From NCBI GenBank assembly GCA_025936115.1, contig JAICTZ010000011.1, forward strand, positions 62,001 through 126,000: DNA of 64,000 nt, read 5' to 3'. The position numbers and the translations under genes were made by a program. Source of the DNA: Polyangiaceae bacterium (GTDB lineage: Bacteria; Myxococcota_A; Polyangia; Polyangiales; Polyangiaceae). Of this stretch, positions 7,523 through 15,650 are shown in pieces (within the stretch, counting starts at the first letter, position 1; the number at the start of each line of letters is the position of its first letter). Below the pieces are notes generated by a model that worked only from the letters and a program-made list of their open reading frames with translations, did no database searches and was not told the origin of the DNA.

Positions 7523-8407
7523 TTATGGCGCCGGCGCGCCGCAGCCGATCCAGTACTCGATGAAGGAGAGAAAGGAGACGTAAGACGGGTCGCTCGTGCC
7601 GTCGAATTTCGCTCCTCCGCCGTGCACGACGCCGCCCTTCTTCAAGTCGAGTGGCTTGCGCAAGAGTAAGCTCTGCGTCGGATCGTTCGTGTCGATGACG
7701 CCGAGCGACAGCATGTCGTGGAAGCTCTCGAGCGCGCCCGAGTTGCAGTCGCTACGCACGTCGAAGAAGAGCGGCGCGCCGTCCGCCGTGCTCGGCTGGC
7801 TCGTGAAATGGCAGGGAAAACAGCGATCGCGCCAGACGTACACGTTGTCGCGAAACGCCGTTTCGATCGAAATGGAATCGCAGGCGGCGCCGTCCGCCAC
7901 GGTGACGGCGCCGCTCGGCTCGTCCTCGGGGCTGTCGCACCCTTGCGCGTCGCTTTGCGCCGGGCAGCGCACGCCGGGACACGCTTCACCCCCGCAGTGC
8001 GCGATCTGCTCGACGAACGATTTGAACGCGTCGTACTCCTGATCGATCACGTCTTGCGTGATGAGCGTGCTGTCCGGCTCCGCGCGCTGAATCCAACCGA
8101 GCACCTTGCTCTGGTCGGGGTTCTTCAGGTCGACCAAGCCGAGGTCGACCAAGCAAGCGCGGGTTTCGCACATGTCGGCGCGCACGAACAAGCTCAAGTC
8201 GACGCCGGAGAGGTGACACTGATTGCACGTCTGCGGCTGATCGGTCGCGAGCAGCGGCGCGATTTTCTTTTGATAGAGGTCGCCCGCTTGCGACAGGCAT
8301 TCGGAGGACGCCTCGCGGGCGGCGGCCGGGTCTTGGCCGTTGCCGCAGCTCGCCATCGCCGCCGAGACGACGACGGCGGCGAGCAAGAGCGCCGACGCCG
8401 CTTTCAA
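7523..8407 (-). CDS. Lipoprotein with two c-type haem sites
   Basis: A 294-aa exported lipoprotein: signal LLLAAVVVSAAMASC with lipidated Cys21. Two CxxCH haem-attachment motifs are present, CNQCH at 61-65 and CFPCH at 196-200. The pattern ...IAPLLATDQPQTCNQCHLSG... is like the cytochrome domains of Planctomycete/myxobacterial multihaem and PSD1-type proteins. Extra cysteines (CETRAC, HCGGEACPGVRC) may form disulphides. A role as a periplasmic electron carrier is inferred. Start: TTG at 8407 overlapping the nagZ stop (TTGA); no ATG is available before the signal peptide. Confidence 0.8.
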   Translation of the reverse strand: MKAASALLLAAVVVSAAMASCGNGQDPAAAREASSECLSQAGDLYQKKIAPLLATDQPQTCNQCHLSGVDLSLFVRADMCETRACLVDLGLVDLKNPDQSKVLGWIQRAEPDSTLITQDVIDQEYDAFKSFVEQIAHCGGEACPGVRCPAQSDAQGCDSPEDEPSGAVTVADGAACDSISIETAFRDNVYVWRDRCFPCHFTSQPSTADGAPLFFDVRSDCNSGALESFHDMLSLGVIDTNDPTQSLLLRKPLDLKKGGVVHGGGAKFDGTSDPSYVSFLSFIEYWIGCGAPAP

Positions 8408-9480
8408 GCCGGTTCTCCCGCGGCACGCAGCACGCGCGCGACGACGGCGCGGTGACGCTCGCCGTCGAGTTTCGTCAGGTCGAGCTCCGCGAGCGGCGGT
8501 CGCGCAAAGCGTGCGGCAAACGTGGCGACGCGCTCGGCCGCCGCGTTCAAAAGCGTTTCGCTGAGCGCGCCGCTCCGCACGCCTCGAACGATGGCATCGA
8601 TGGCGCGGCGCGCAAGCTCGGCGTGGTGACACACGAGTAGGACATCGACCCCTGCGGCGAGCGCACCGAGCGCTACGTCCTCGATCGCGAAGTGGTCGGC
8701 AATCGCTTTCATCTCGAGATCGTCCGTGACGACGAGCCCCGAAAAGGCCATGCGTTCGCGCAAAAGCCCGCGCACCACGGCGGCGCTCATGCTCGCGGGG
8801 CGTTCGGGATCGAGCGCCTCGAACACGATGTGCGCCGTCATGAGCGCGGGTATTCCGCTCGTGACGGCACGCGCGAAAGGGACGAGCTCGACGCGTTCGA
8901 GCCGCTCGAGCGTGTGCGGCAGGCGGGGCAATTCGTGATGCGAGTCTTGGCGCGTGTCGCCGTGACCCGGGAAATGCTTGCCGCACGGCGCCACGCCCGC
9001 GTCGAGCAGACCGAGCGCGAAGCTCGTGCCGAGCTCGGCGACGCGCTCCGGGTCGCGGGCGAGCGAGCGTGCCCCGATCACTGGGTTTGCCGGATTCGTG
9101 TCCACGTCGAGCACGGGCGCGAAATTCCAGTCGATGCCCACCGCCGAAAGCTCGCTGCCCACGACGCGCCCGAGCTCGCGTGCGAGCGCGGCATCACCGG
9201 TATCGCCGAGCGCGCGGAAGACGGGCAGTCGCGTGAAGCCCGCGCGCAGCCGCGCGACACTGCCGCCTTCCTGATCGACCGAGACGACGAGGGGCGCCGA
9301 GGCGCGGCGTTTGAGGTCGCGCGTGAGCTCGGCGACTTGGGCGGGAGCCTCGACGTTGCGCGCGAACAGGACGACCCCGCCGACGCCGAGCTCGAGCAGG
9401 CGCGTCGTTTCGGCGTCGGGCGTTTTGCCAGCGAAGCCGACAGTCAGCAGGCTCGCCGCTCGGCGCGCGAGATCGTTCAC
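8404..9480 (-). CDS. nagZ: Beta-N-acetylhexosaminidase NagZ (GH3)
   Basis: Cytoplasmic glycosidase of peptidoglycan recycling, which removes GlcNAc from GlcNAc-anhydroMurNAc peptides. 358 aa, single GH3 (beta/alpha)8 domain. It has VSVDQEGGSVARL (about 67-78), the catalytic-loop signature GKHFPGHGDTRQDSHHELP at 167-185 carrying the acid/base His, the TAHIVF strand, and the nucleophile region VTDDLEMKAI at 251-260 (Asp253 or 254). Start is a GTG at 9480. It is coupled by TTGA overlap to the downstream haem lipoprotein gene. Single-domain GH3 proteins can also be called beta-glucosidases, but the FPGHGDTxxDSH motif is NagZ-specific. Confidence 0.93.
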   Translation of the reverse strand: MNDLARRAASLLTVGFAGKTPDAETTRLLELGVGGVVLFARNVEAPAQVAELTRDLKRRASAPLVVSVDQEGGSVARLRAGFTRLPVFRALGDTGDAALARELGRVVGSELSAVGIDWNFAPVLDVDTNPANPVIGARSLARDPERVAELGTSFALGLLDAGVAPCGKHFPGHGDTRQDSHHELPRLPHTLERLERVELVPFARAVTSGIPALMTAHIVFEALDPERPASMSAAVVRGLLRERMAFSGLVVTDDLEMKAIADHFAIEDVALGALAAGVDVLLVCHHAELARRAIDAIVRGVRSGALSETLLNAAAERVATFAARFARPPLAELDLTKLDGERHRAVVARVLRAAGEPA

Positions 9481-9509
9481 GCGGAGGAGTGTACGCCGCG
9501 CGGGCGCGC

Positions 9510-11102
9510 TCAGTCTTGGCTGCCGTTCTTCTTCGCTCGCGGCGGGCGGCTGCTCGCGAACACTTGCTGCTTGTTGCGTACGGTGCTTTCGCCCTCTTCC
9601 GGGTGAAAGTCCATGGGCAGGCGGTTCTCGCCGTCGTACTCGCCCGAGTCGCCGTGCTCGTCGCCGTCTTTTTTGGGCGGACGCCAGGTGGGTTGCGCGT
9701 CGTCGTCGTCGGGCGTCGCGGCTTTGGGCGGCGGCGAGGACAGGCGCATGCGCGGCTGCGGCGCCGTGAGGAAGACGCGGCTGTTCGCGGTCGGCGTCTG
9801 CGTGCGGTCACGCCGCGTGAGCAGCTGCTTGGCGAGCGCTTCGGGCAGCGCGCGCCCCGAGGTCATCACGGCGTCGATCACCATGCGCCGCTCTTTGCTC
9901 AGACGTTCGCGCACGACGGCGGCCACGTCGCTCTCCATCACGATCTCGCCCGTGCTCATCAGGAAGTGATCGATGGCGGCGCGCATCTCTTCGGCGGTTT
10001 GGAAGCGCTGCGCGGGATCGGAGGCGAGCGCCTTCACGATGATGGCTTCGAGCCCGGGCGGGTAGCTGCTGCGGATCTCGCTCGGCTTCAAGTAGCGGCC
10101 CTGCACGATTTTGCCGAGCGCGCTCGCGCCGCCGCCGAAAGGCCGGAGGCCGAGCGTCGCGATGTAGAGCACGCAGCCCATCGCGTAGATGTCGGCGCGC
10201 CGATCGACGCCGCGCCCGAGGATCTGCTCCGGCGGGATGTACGCGAACTTGCCTTTGATCTCACCCGTGCGGGTTTTGGAGTGCAGCTGGTAGCGCGCCT
10301 TGGCGATGCCGAAGTCGCTGACTTTGACGTGACCGTTCGTCGAGATCAGGATGTTCGGCGGCGACACGTCGCGATGCACGATGCCGAGCGGCTCGCCGTC
10401 GCCGCCGACCGCTTCGTGCGCGGCGTGCAGGCCGGCGCAACCCTCGGCGACGATGCGCGCGGCGATCGCGTCGGGTAAAGGGTGTAGCGCGCCCTTCTGC
10501 TGCAAGATGCCGCTCAGCGACTCGCCGGCGATCCACTCGAGCACCATGAAGATCACGTCGCCGTCGCGGCCGAGCTCGAGCGTTTCACACACGTTGGGGT
10601 GACGAATCGCCGACGCGACCATCGCCTCGTCGACGAACATGCGCTCGTATTCGCTGTCGGCGGCGTAATCGGGCAAGACGAGCTTGATCGCTACCGTGCG
10701 AGCGAGCCCCGCCGACTCGGGCTTGGCGGCCCAAACCTGCGCCATTCCGCCCGCGCCGATGGGCACGAGCAGGCGATAACGGCCGACGATTTGCCCCGCC
10801 TTCATCGCCGAGACGAGCGCGGGGGGTGGCTTCGTCGAGCGTGCACCCGGCAGCGGTGCGCGTGACGGTTTCTTGGGCGCGTGCGACGCGGGCGCGCGCT
10901 GAGCGGGACGCGGCGGCGCGGGCACGGTGGTCGCGGGTTGTCGCGGCGGCTGGGGCGTGACGAGCGGCGCGACGTTTGCGGCCGGAGGCTCGGTCGTGAC
11001 CTGCACCTCCACGTCCGCCAAGGCCTCCTGCCCGTGCGGGTCGGGAGAAGGCGGGTTCACACTCACGCCTCGCTTACCCATGATACTTTCACGATACATC
11101 AT
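9510..11102 (-). CDS. Ser/Thr protein kinase (soluble, Pro-rich N-terminal extension)
   Basis: 530-aa Hanks-type kinase. A Pro/Ala-rich, basic extension fills residues 1-105. The kinase domain runs about 108-385: glycine loop IGAGGMAQVW (115-124), VAIK Lys140, catalytic HRDVSPPN (243-250) and DFGIAK (263-268). After the domain come a regulatory stretch and an acidic/basic low-complexity tail with no transmembrane helix. HRDVSPxN rather than HRDLKPxN is common among myxobacterial kinases. Tandem ATGs (11102, 11099) follow GGAGG too closely; an ATG at 11081 is an alternative start. It is divergent from the FHA-sigma54 activator, whose FHA domain could read its phosphothreonines (inference). Confidence 0.93.
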   Translation of the reverse strand: MMYRESIMGKRGVSVNPPSPDPHGQEALADVEVQVTTEPPAANVAPLVTPQPPRQPATTVPAPPRPAQRAPASHAPKKPSRAPLPGARSTKPPPALVSAMKAGQIVGRYRLLVPIGAGGMAQVWAAKPESAGLARTVAIKLVLPDYAADSEYERMFVDEAMVASAIRHPNVCETLELGRDGDVIFMVLEWIAGESLSGILQQKGALHPLPDAIAARIVAEGCAGLHAAHEAVGGDGEPLGIVHRDVSPPNILISTNGHVKVSDFGIAKARYQLHSKTRTGEIKGKFAYIPPEQILGRGVDRRADIYAMGCVLYIATLGLRPFGGGASALGKIVQGRYLKPSEIRSSYPPGLEAIIVKALASDPAQRFQTAEEMRAAIDHFLMSTGEIVMESDVAAVVRERLSKERRMVIDAVMTSGRALPEALAKQLLTRRDRTQTPTANSRVFLTAPQPRMRLSSPPPKAATPDDDDAQPTWRPPKKDGDEHGDSGEYDGENRLPMDFHPEEGESTVRNKQQVFASSRPPRAKKNGSQD

Positions 11103-11259
11103 CCTCCGCGTCTCACAATGATCGCTATGCTAAACTGCGGCACTTTTCTCCCACCATGTGGGCGCGCGCATTGGACCTCGATTTACCCGTGAACGGCGGC
11201 TCTTTCGCTGCGCTCAAGGGACGCCGATGTAAGCTCCGGGGGCCCTGAGCTCGAAACCC

Positions 11260-12657
11260 ATGAAGGGCGATGTAGCTACCATCCCACCTCCGCCACGCGC
11301 TCTCTACGAAGTCACCATCTACGTGCGTCAAGAGACCCGCACCGTGGAGCTCGTGCCCGGCAGCGTGAGCGGCATCGGCCGCGGCGCCGACAACGCGATT
11401 CGCATCGAGGATCCGTCGGTGTCGCGCCACCACGCGCGCCTACACGTCGGTGACGAGGTCATGGTCGAGGATCTCGGCAGCGCGAACGGCACCATGGTCG
11501 TGCGCAGCCTGCACGGCTCGCTCGAAGACGACACCGTCGGCGGCTCGAGTCACACCATCCCTCGGGGTGAGCAGATGGAGCTCCAGGTCGGCGACGTGCT
11601 ACGTGTCGGGCAAGTCGTGCTCGTCCTTCAGCGCAAAGGTGGTTCGAGTTTTCCAGCGCCGCCCGGTAGCTCCGGCCAGCCGGTGCTGGTCGATCCGGAC
11701 ATGCGCCGCGCCTACGAGCTCTTGCGCAAAGCTGCCGCGACCGAGATCTCCGTGCTCTTGCTGGGCGAGACCGGCGCCGGCAAAGAAGTGATGGCCGAGA
11801 CGGTGCACCGCTGGTCGCTGCGCGCCGACGGTCCGTTCTTGAAGCTCAACTGCGCCGCGCTCACGGACACGCTGCTCGAGAGCGAGCTCTTCGGGCACGA
11901 GCGCGGAGCGTTCACGGGCGCGCACGCGGCGAAGGCCGGCTTACTCGAGTCGACCGACGGCGGCACCGTGTTCCTCGACGAGATCGGCGAGCTCTCGCCC
12001 GGCACGCAGGCGAAGCTCCTGCGCGTGCTCGAGGAGCGGGCCGTGATTCGCGTGGGCGCGACCAAGCCGCGCCGCATCGACGTGCGCTTCGTCACGGCGA
12101 CGAACCGCGATCTCGCACAACGCGTGCAGGCCGGCCTCTTTCGCAGCGATCTCTATTATCGCATCAGCGGGCTCGTGATCCGCATCCCACCGCTTCGCAA
12201 CCGCCCGTCCGAGATCGAGCCGCTCGCGCGCCATTTCTTGCGGGAATTCAGCATCCGTTCGGGTCAGAGCGTGCCGACGCTCGGCCCCGCTGCGCTCGGC
12301 AAGCTGCTCGCCCACGATTGGCCCGGCAACGTGCGCGAGCTACGGAACGTGATGGAGCGGGCGACCTTGCTCGTCACGGGCTCGGTGCTGCAACCCGAGC
12401 ACGTGATGATCGAGAGCACGCTCGACAACGGGCCGTCTCACGATTTGTTCGACGCCGAGTTCGAGGCCGAGACGGCCGTGATTGCGTCGCCCTTCATCGA
12501 GGGCGCGACGCCCGAGGACGAGAAGGCACGCATCCTCAAAGCGCTCGAGGCGTGCGGCGGCAACCAGACACGCGCGGCAAAGATGCTCGGTATCGCGCGG
12601 CGCACGCTGATCAACCGCATCGAACAGTTCAATTTGCCGCGGCCGAAGAAGGGCTGA
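11260..12657 (+). CDS. FHA-domain sigma54-dependent transcriptional activator
   Basis: 465-aa bacterial enhancer-binding protein. An N-terminal FHA phosphothreonine-recognition domain (about 17-125) has GRG, SRHHARL (55-61) and GSANGT (73-78). The AAA+ domain (about 142-375) has Walker A GETGAGK (169-175), the sigma54-contact loop GAFTGA (216-221) and Walker B VFLDE (237-241). A C-terminal Fis-type HTH lies near 424-457 ([22 protein letters not shown]). There is no receiver domain, so input is expected to be a phosphorylated Thr, on itself or on a kinase. It sits between two Ser/Thr kinase genes, one divergent and one convergent, a signalling arrangement typical of Myxococcota. Expected to act at -24/-12 promoters elsewhere. 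Confidence 0.94.
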   Translation: MKGDVATIPPPPRALYEVTIYVRQETRTVELVPGSVSGIGRGADNAIRIEDPSVSRHHARLHVGDEVMVEDLGSANGTMVVRSLHGSLEDDTVGGSSHTIPRGEQMELQVGDVLRVGQVVLVLQRKGGSSFPAPPGSSGQPVLVDPDMRRAYELLRKAAATEISVLLLGETGAGKEVMAETVHRWSLRADGPFLKLNCAALTDTLLESELFGHERGAFTGAHAAKAGLLESTDGGTVFLDEIGELSPGTQAKLLRVLEERAVIRVGATKPRRIDVRFVTATNRDLAQRVQAGLFRSDLYYRISGLVIRIPPLRNRPSEIEPLARHFLREFSIRSGQSVPTLGPAALGKLLAHDWPGNVRELRNVMERATLLVTGSVLQPEHVMIESTLDNGPSHDLFDAEFEAETAVIASPFIEGATPEDEKARILKALEACGGNQTRAAKMLGIARRTLINRIEQFNLPRPKKG

Positions 12658-12750
12658 TGGCGGAGTACGGCGTCTGAACACGCCGTAACGGCGCCGTACG
12701 ACGCGTAGACGTCCGTCGCGTGAACACGCCGTCACGTCTCCGCCGCGCCG

Positions 12751-14280
12751 CTACGGCGCCGGCGCAAACGGATTGTCGTTGTCGAGCGAGCGCGGCTTCT
12801 TGGGCGGACGTGCCGTCGGATCGACGCCGGGGTGCAGCGTCGTCGCGCCGGACGTCGACGTAGGCTGTGTCGTCGCGCTGGTCGTGGGCGTCACCGTCGT
12901 GCGCGGATACCGATGCGAGCCGGGTCGCGTGTTCGCCGGGGCGACGCTCGACTTGCTGGAAGGCTCCGCGGTCGTGCTCGGCATGGCCGTCGGTTCGCTG
13001 CTCGCCACGGGCGTCACGGTCGCGCCCGCGGCCAGGCCCGTGCTCGTCGCTGCAGGCTGCTCGGGGGGCTTTTGATGCGCGACGGGTTCGCTCGGTTTCT
13101 CGACCGTGGGTCCCGGTCGCACGAGCACGAAAGCGACCGTCGCGGCGAGGGCGAGCGCGCCTCCGATCGCGAGCACGATGCCCGAGCGGCTGCGCTTGGT
13201 CTCGATGTCCGGCAGCGAAGCGCCGCCGAGCGTGCGGCCGCCCTGAGGCGTCGCCGAAGGGCCGATCGTCGTGACGGGCTCGTCTTCGGGCGGCGGCAGC
13301 GAATCCGCCTTGCCCGATTCGATCGCCAAAATCGCGTTTTCGATCTTGGCGTGCAGGGCGTCGATGTGATCGCCGAGGGAGCTCCGGAGCGCCGCGGCGA
13401 CGTCGGCGTCCGTCACCGTCGCCTTTTCGCTGATGAGCCAGCGTTCGAGCGCGCGCCCGAACTCCGCGGCGGACGGGTAGCGCTGCTCGCGGTCGCGCTC
13501 CATCGCCTTCAGCACGATAGCCTCGAGCTCCGGCGGATAACCCGGCGCGCGCGCGCTCGGTGGCACGATGGGCTCCTCGAGCAGCTGGTAGAGCGTCGAG
13601 AGCGCGTCACCGCCGTGGAACGGCCTTTGGCCGACCGTCGCCTCGTAGAGCACGCACGCGATCGCGAAGACGTCGACGCGCCGGTCGATGTCCTTCGTCG
13701 TCACCTGCTCCGGCGCCATGTAGGCAATCTTGCCTTTCACTTCACCGGTCTGGGTCGGAGCGTGCAGCTGCCCGCGCGCCTTGGCGACACCGAAGTCGGT
13801 GATGCGCACCTGGCCGTTCGCCGCGATGAGCACGTTCTGCGGTGACACGTCGCGGTGCACGACGCCGAGCGGCTCGCCGTCCTCCGCGACGAGATCGTGC
13901 GCCGCCTGCAGGCCCGAGCACACGCGCGCGACGATGCGTGCCGCCACGTGCAGATCGAGCTTCTTGCCCGGAGTCGCGTCGAGCATCTCCCGCAGCGACG
14001 CGCCGTCCGAGTAGTCCATCACGAGGTAGTCGACCCCGCGTTCCTTCTCGACGACGTGGATAGTGCAGACGTTCGGGTGCGTGAGCAGCGAGGCGATGCG
14101 CGCCTCGTCGAACAGGCTGCGGAAGAAGTCCTGGCTCGCGCCGTCCTCGGCGAGCGCCGTCTTCACCGCCATGAGCCGCCACTTGCCCGTGCCGGGGATG
14201 ATGCGCGTCTCGCGCGCCACCCACACGCGTCCCATTCCGCCGGTCCCGATGGGGGCCAGCAGCTGGTAGGAGCCCAGCAT
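12751..14280 (-). CDS. Membrane-anchored Ser/Thr protein kinase
   Basis: Pkn-type kinase with an N-terminal cytoplasmic kinase domain starting at MLGSYQLLAPIGTGGMGRVW, then catalytic VVHRDVSPQN and DFGVAK, and an APE-loop segment ending MAPEQVT. A regulatory linker follows, then one transmembrane helix (GIVLAIGGALALAATVAFVL) and a Pro/Thr/Ser-rich outer tail. The ATG at 14280 is chosen because it begins right before the kinase fold and has GGAG 4 nt upstream. A TTG at 14361 would add 27 residues. The gene is convergent with the FHA-sigma54 activator; the 93 nt between them hold a direct repeat of TGAACACGCCGT. Confidence 0.9.
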   Translation of the reverse strand: MLGSYQLLAPIGTGGMGRVWVARETRIIPGTGKWRLMAVKTALAEDGASQDFFRSLFDEARIASLLTHPNVCTIHVVEKERGVDYLVMDYSDGASLREMLDATPGKKLDLHVAARIVARVCSGLQAAHDLVAEDGEPLGVVHRDVSPQNVLIAANGQVRITDFGVAKARGQLHAPTQTGEVKGKIAYMAPEQVTTKDIDRRVDVFAIACVLYEATVGQRPFHGGDALSTLYQLLEEPIVPPSARAPGYPPELEAIVLKAMERDREQRYPSAAEFGRALERWLISEKATVTDADVAAALRSSLGDHIDALHAKIENAILAIESGKADSLPPPEDEPVTTIGPSATPQGGRTLGGASLPDIETKRSRSGIVLAIGGALALAATVAFVLVRPGPTVEKPSEPVAHQKPPEQPAATSTGLAAGATVTPVASSEPTAMPSTTAEPSSKSSVAPANTRPGSHRYPRTTVTPTTSATTQPTSTSGATTLHPGVDPTARPPKKPRSLDNDNPFAPAP

Positions 14281-14482
14281 GTCGCCGCTCCGAAGGGACG
14301 TGCCCGAGCTTGCCAAGGCTCCTTCAAACCTACGATAGCTGACCGCACCCGTTTCGGCCAAGGCTCAGCCGCGTCCGACCAAAACTTACATGCGCACCGG
14401 CCCCCCGCGGACCCGTACGCATGCGCTGTCTACGCCCCCGGGCTTGCTCGGCCGGGCGCTCCGGGCGAAGAAGGGAGGGCCC

Positions 14483-15649
14483 ATGACGATCCAATTCGGC
14501 TCGCCGCGCGGGGAAGACGATCTCGCGGCCCTCGGCGGCATCCTCGGCTGGGCGTTCGGCTTCGACCCGGCGGATGCTCTGACGTGGCTCGATCACGGCG
14601 GGCTCGTCAACGTGCGCTTGGCGCGTCGCGGCGAGCGGGTCGTCGGTGGCTTGCTCGAAATCCCGATGGGCCAGTGGTTCGGGGGCCGCTCGGTGCCGCT
14701 GCTCGGCCTCGCCGGTGTCGGTGTTGCGCCCGAAGCGCGCGGTGAGAAAATTGCGCTGTCCCTCGTGCTCGACACGCTCAAAGCGGCACGCCGGCGCGGC
14801 TTGCTCCTGAGCGCGCTCTATCCCGCGACGCTGACGCTCTATCGCGCAGCGGGCTACGAGCTCGCGGGCCATCGCTACCGCGTCACGGCGGCGCTCGGCG
14901 ACTTGCCGACGGCGCGCGGCGAGCTCGACGTGACCCTGCTCGAGCCAGCCGATACGCCCGCGGTCGAAGCGCTCTATAGCCGTGTCGCGCGCGAGCGCCC
15001 GGGCTACCTCGATCGCGGCCCGTACGTCTGGCAGCGCGCGCGGGCCTCACGCAAAGAGACGTATCGGGGCTTTGCAGTTCGCGGTGGCGGCGGGCTCGAA
15101 GGCTACGCCTACCTCTCGCAACGCGGCCCCGACGATCAGCGCGAGCTCGCCGTGCACGACTTTCTCACGACGACCGCCGCCGCGCTCCGGCGCTTCACGG
15201 CCTTCTTTGCCGAGCACCGCAGCACCATCAAACGGCTCAGCTTGCACACGTCCGCGGTCGCCCCGCTCGTCTTCTCGGCGCCCGAGCGCATCTTCCGCGT
15301 CGAGCTCTCCGAAACCTGGATGCTGCGCGTGCTCGACGTCGAGGGCGCGCTCATGGCGCGCGGCTACCCGCCGATCGACACGGCCGTCGATTTCGAGCTC
15401 AGCGACCGCACGCTGCCCGAAAACTCCGGCCGTTACCGGCTCGAAGTGAGCGGCGGACGCGCGCACGTCGCACCGGGGGGGCACGGCGACGTAGCGCTCG
15501 ACGAACGCGCGCTCGCCGCGCTCTACACGGGCTTTCTCTCGCCTGCTGCGCTCGCCAGCGCGGGACGCCTCCAGGGCGAACCCACGGCGCTCGCGCGGCT
15601 CGCTGCGCTCTTTGCGGGTGCTCCGCCCGTCATGCCCGATTTCTTCTGA
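14483..15649 (+). CDS. Eis-like GNAT N-acetyltransferase with SCP2-like C-terminal domain
   Basis: 388 aa, the size of the Eis family (about 400). The first GNAT domain has VGVAPEARGEKIALSLVLD, with the acetyl-CoA loop, then LLSALYPATLTLYRAAGYELAG. A second, degenerate GNAT half follows, with RERPGYLDRGPYVWQ. A C-terminal sterol-carrier-like domain (about 285-388) ends MPDFF; the Eis catalytic machinery uses the terminal carboxylate, and the Phe-Phe end is in keeping. In Mycobacterium Eis acetylates aminoglycosides and a host protein; here the substrate is unknown. Start at ATG 14483 has GGGAGG at ideal distance. The next gene begins 1 nt after the stop. Confidence 0.88.
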   Translation: MTIQFGSPRGEDDLAALGGILGWAFGFDPADALTWLDHGGLVNVRLARRGERVVGGLLEIPMGQWFGGRSVPLLGLAGVGVAPEARGEKIALSLVLDTLKAARRRGLLLSALYPATLTLYRAAGYELAGHRYRVTAALGDLPTARGELDVTLLEPADTPAVEALYSRVARERPGYLDRGPYVWQRARASRKETYRGFAVRGGGGLEGYAYLSQRGPDDQRELAVHDFLTTTAAALRRFTAFFAEHRSTIKRLSLHTSAVAPLVFSAPERIFRVELSETWMLRVLDVEGALMARGYPPIDTAVDFELSDRTLPENSGRYRLEVSGGRAHVAPGGHGDVALDERALAALYTGFLSPAALASAGRLQGEPTALARLAALFAGAPPVMPDFF

Positions 15650-15650
15650 C

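Noticed and set aside
12658..12750. Direct repeat TGAACACGCCGT twice between convergent genes
   Set aside because: Only two imperfect copies in a 93-nt GC-rich gap; not enough to call an element or terminator.
12832..13845. 337-aa Arg-rich plus-strand frame
   Set aside because: Antisense to the Ser/Thr kinase; low-complexity Arg composition.
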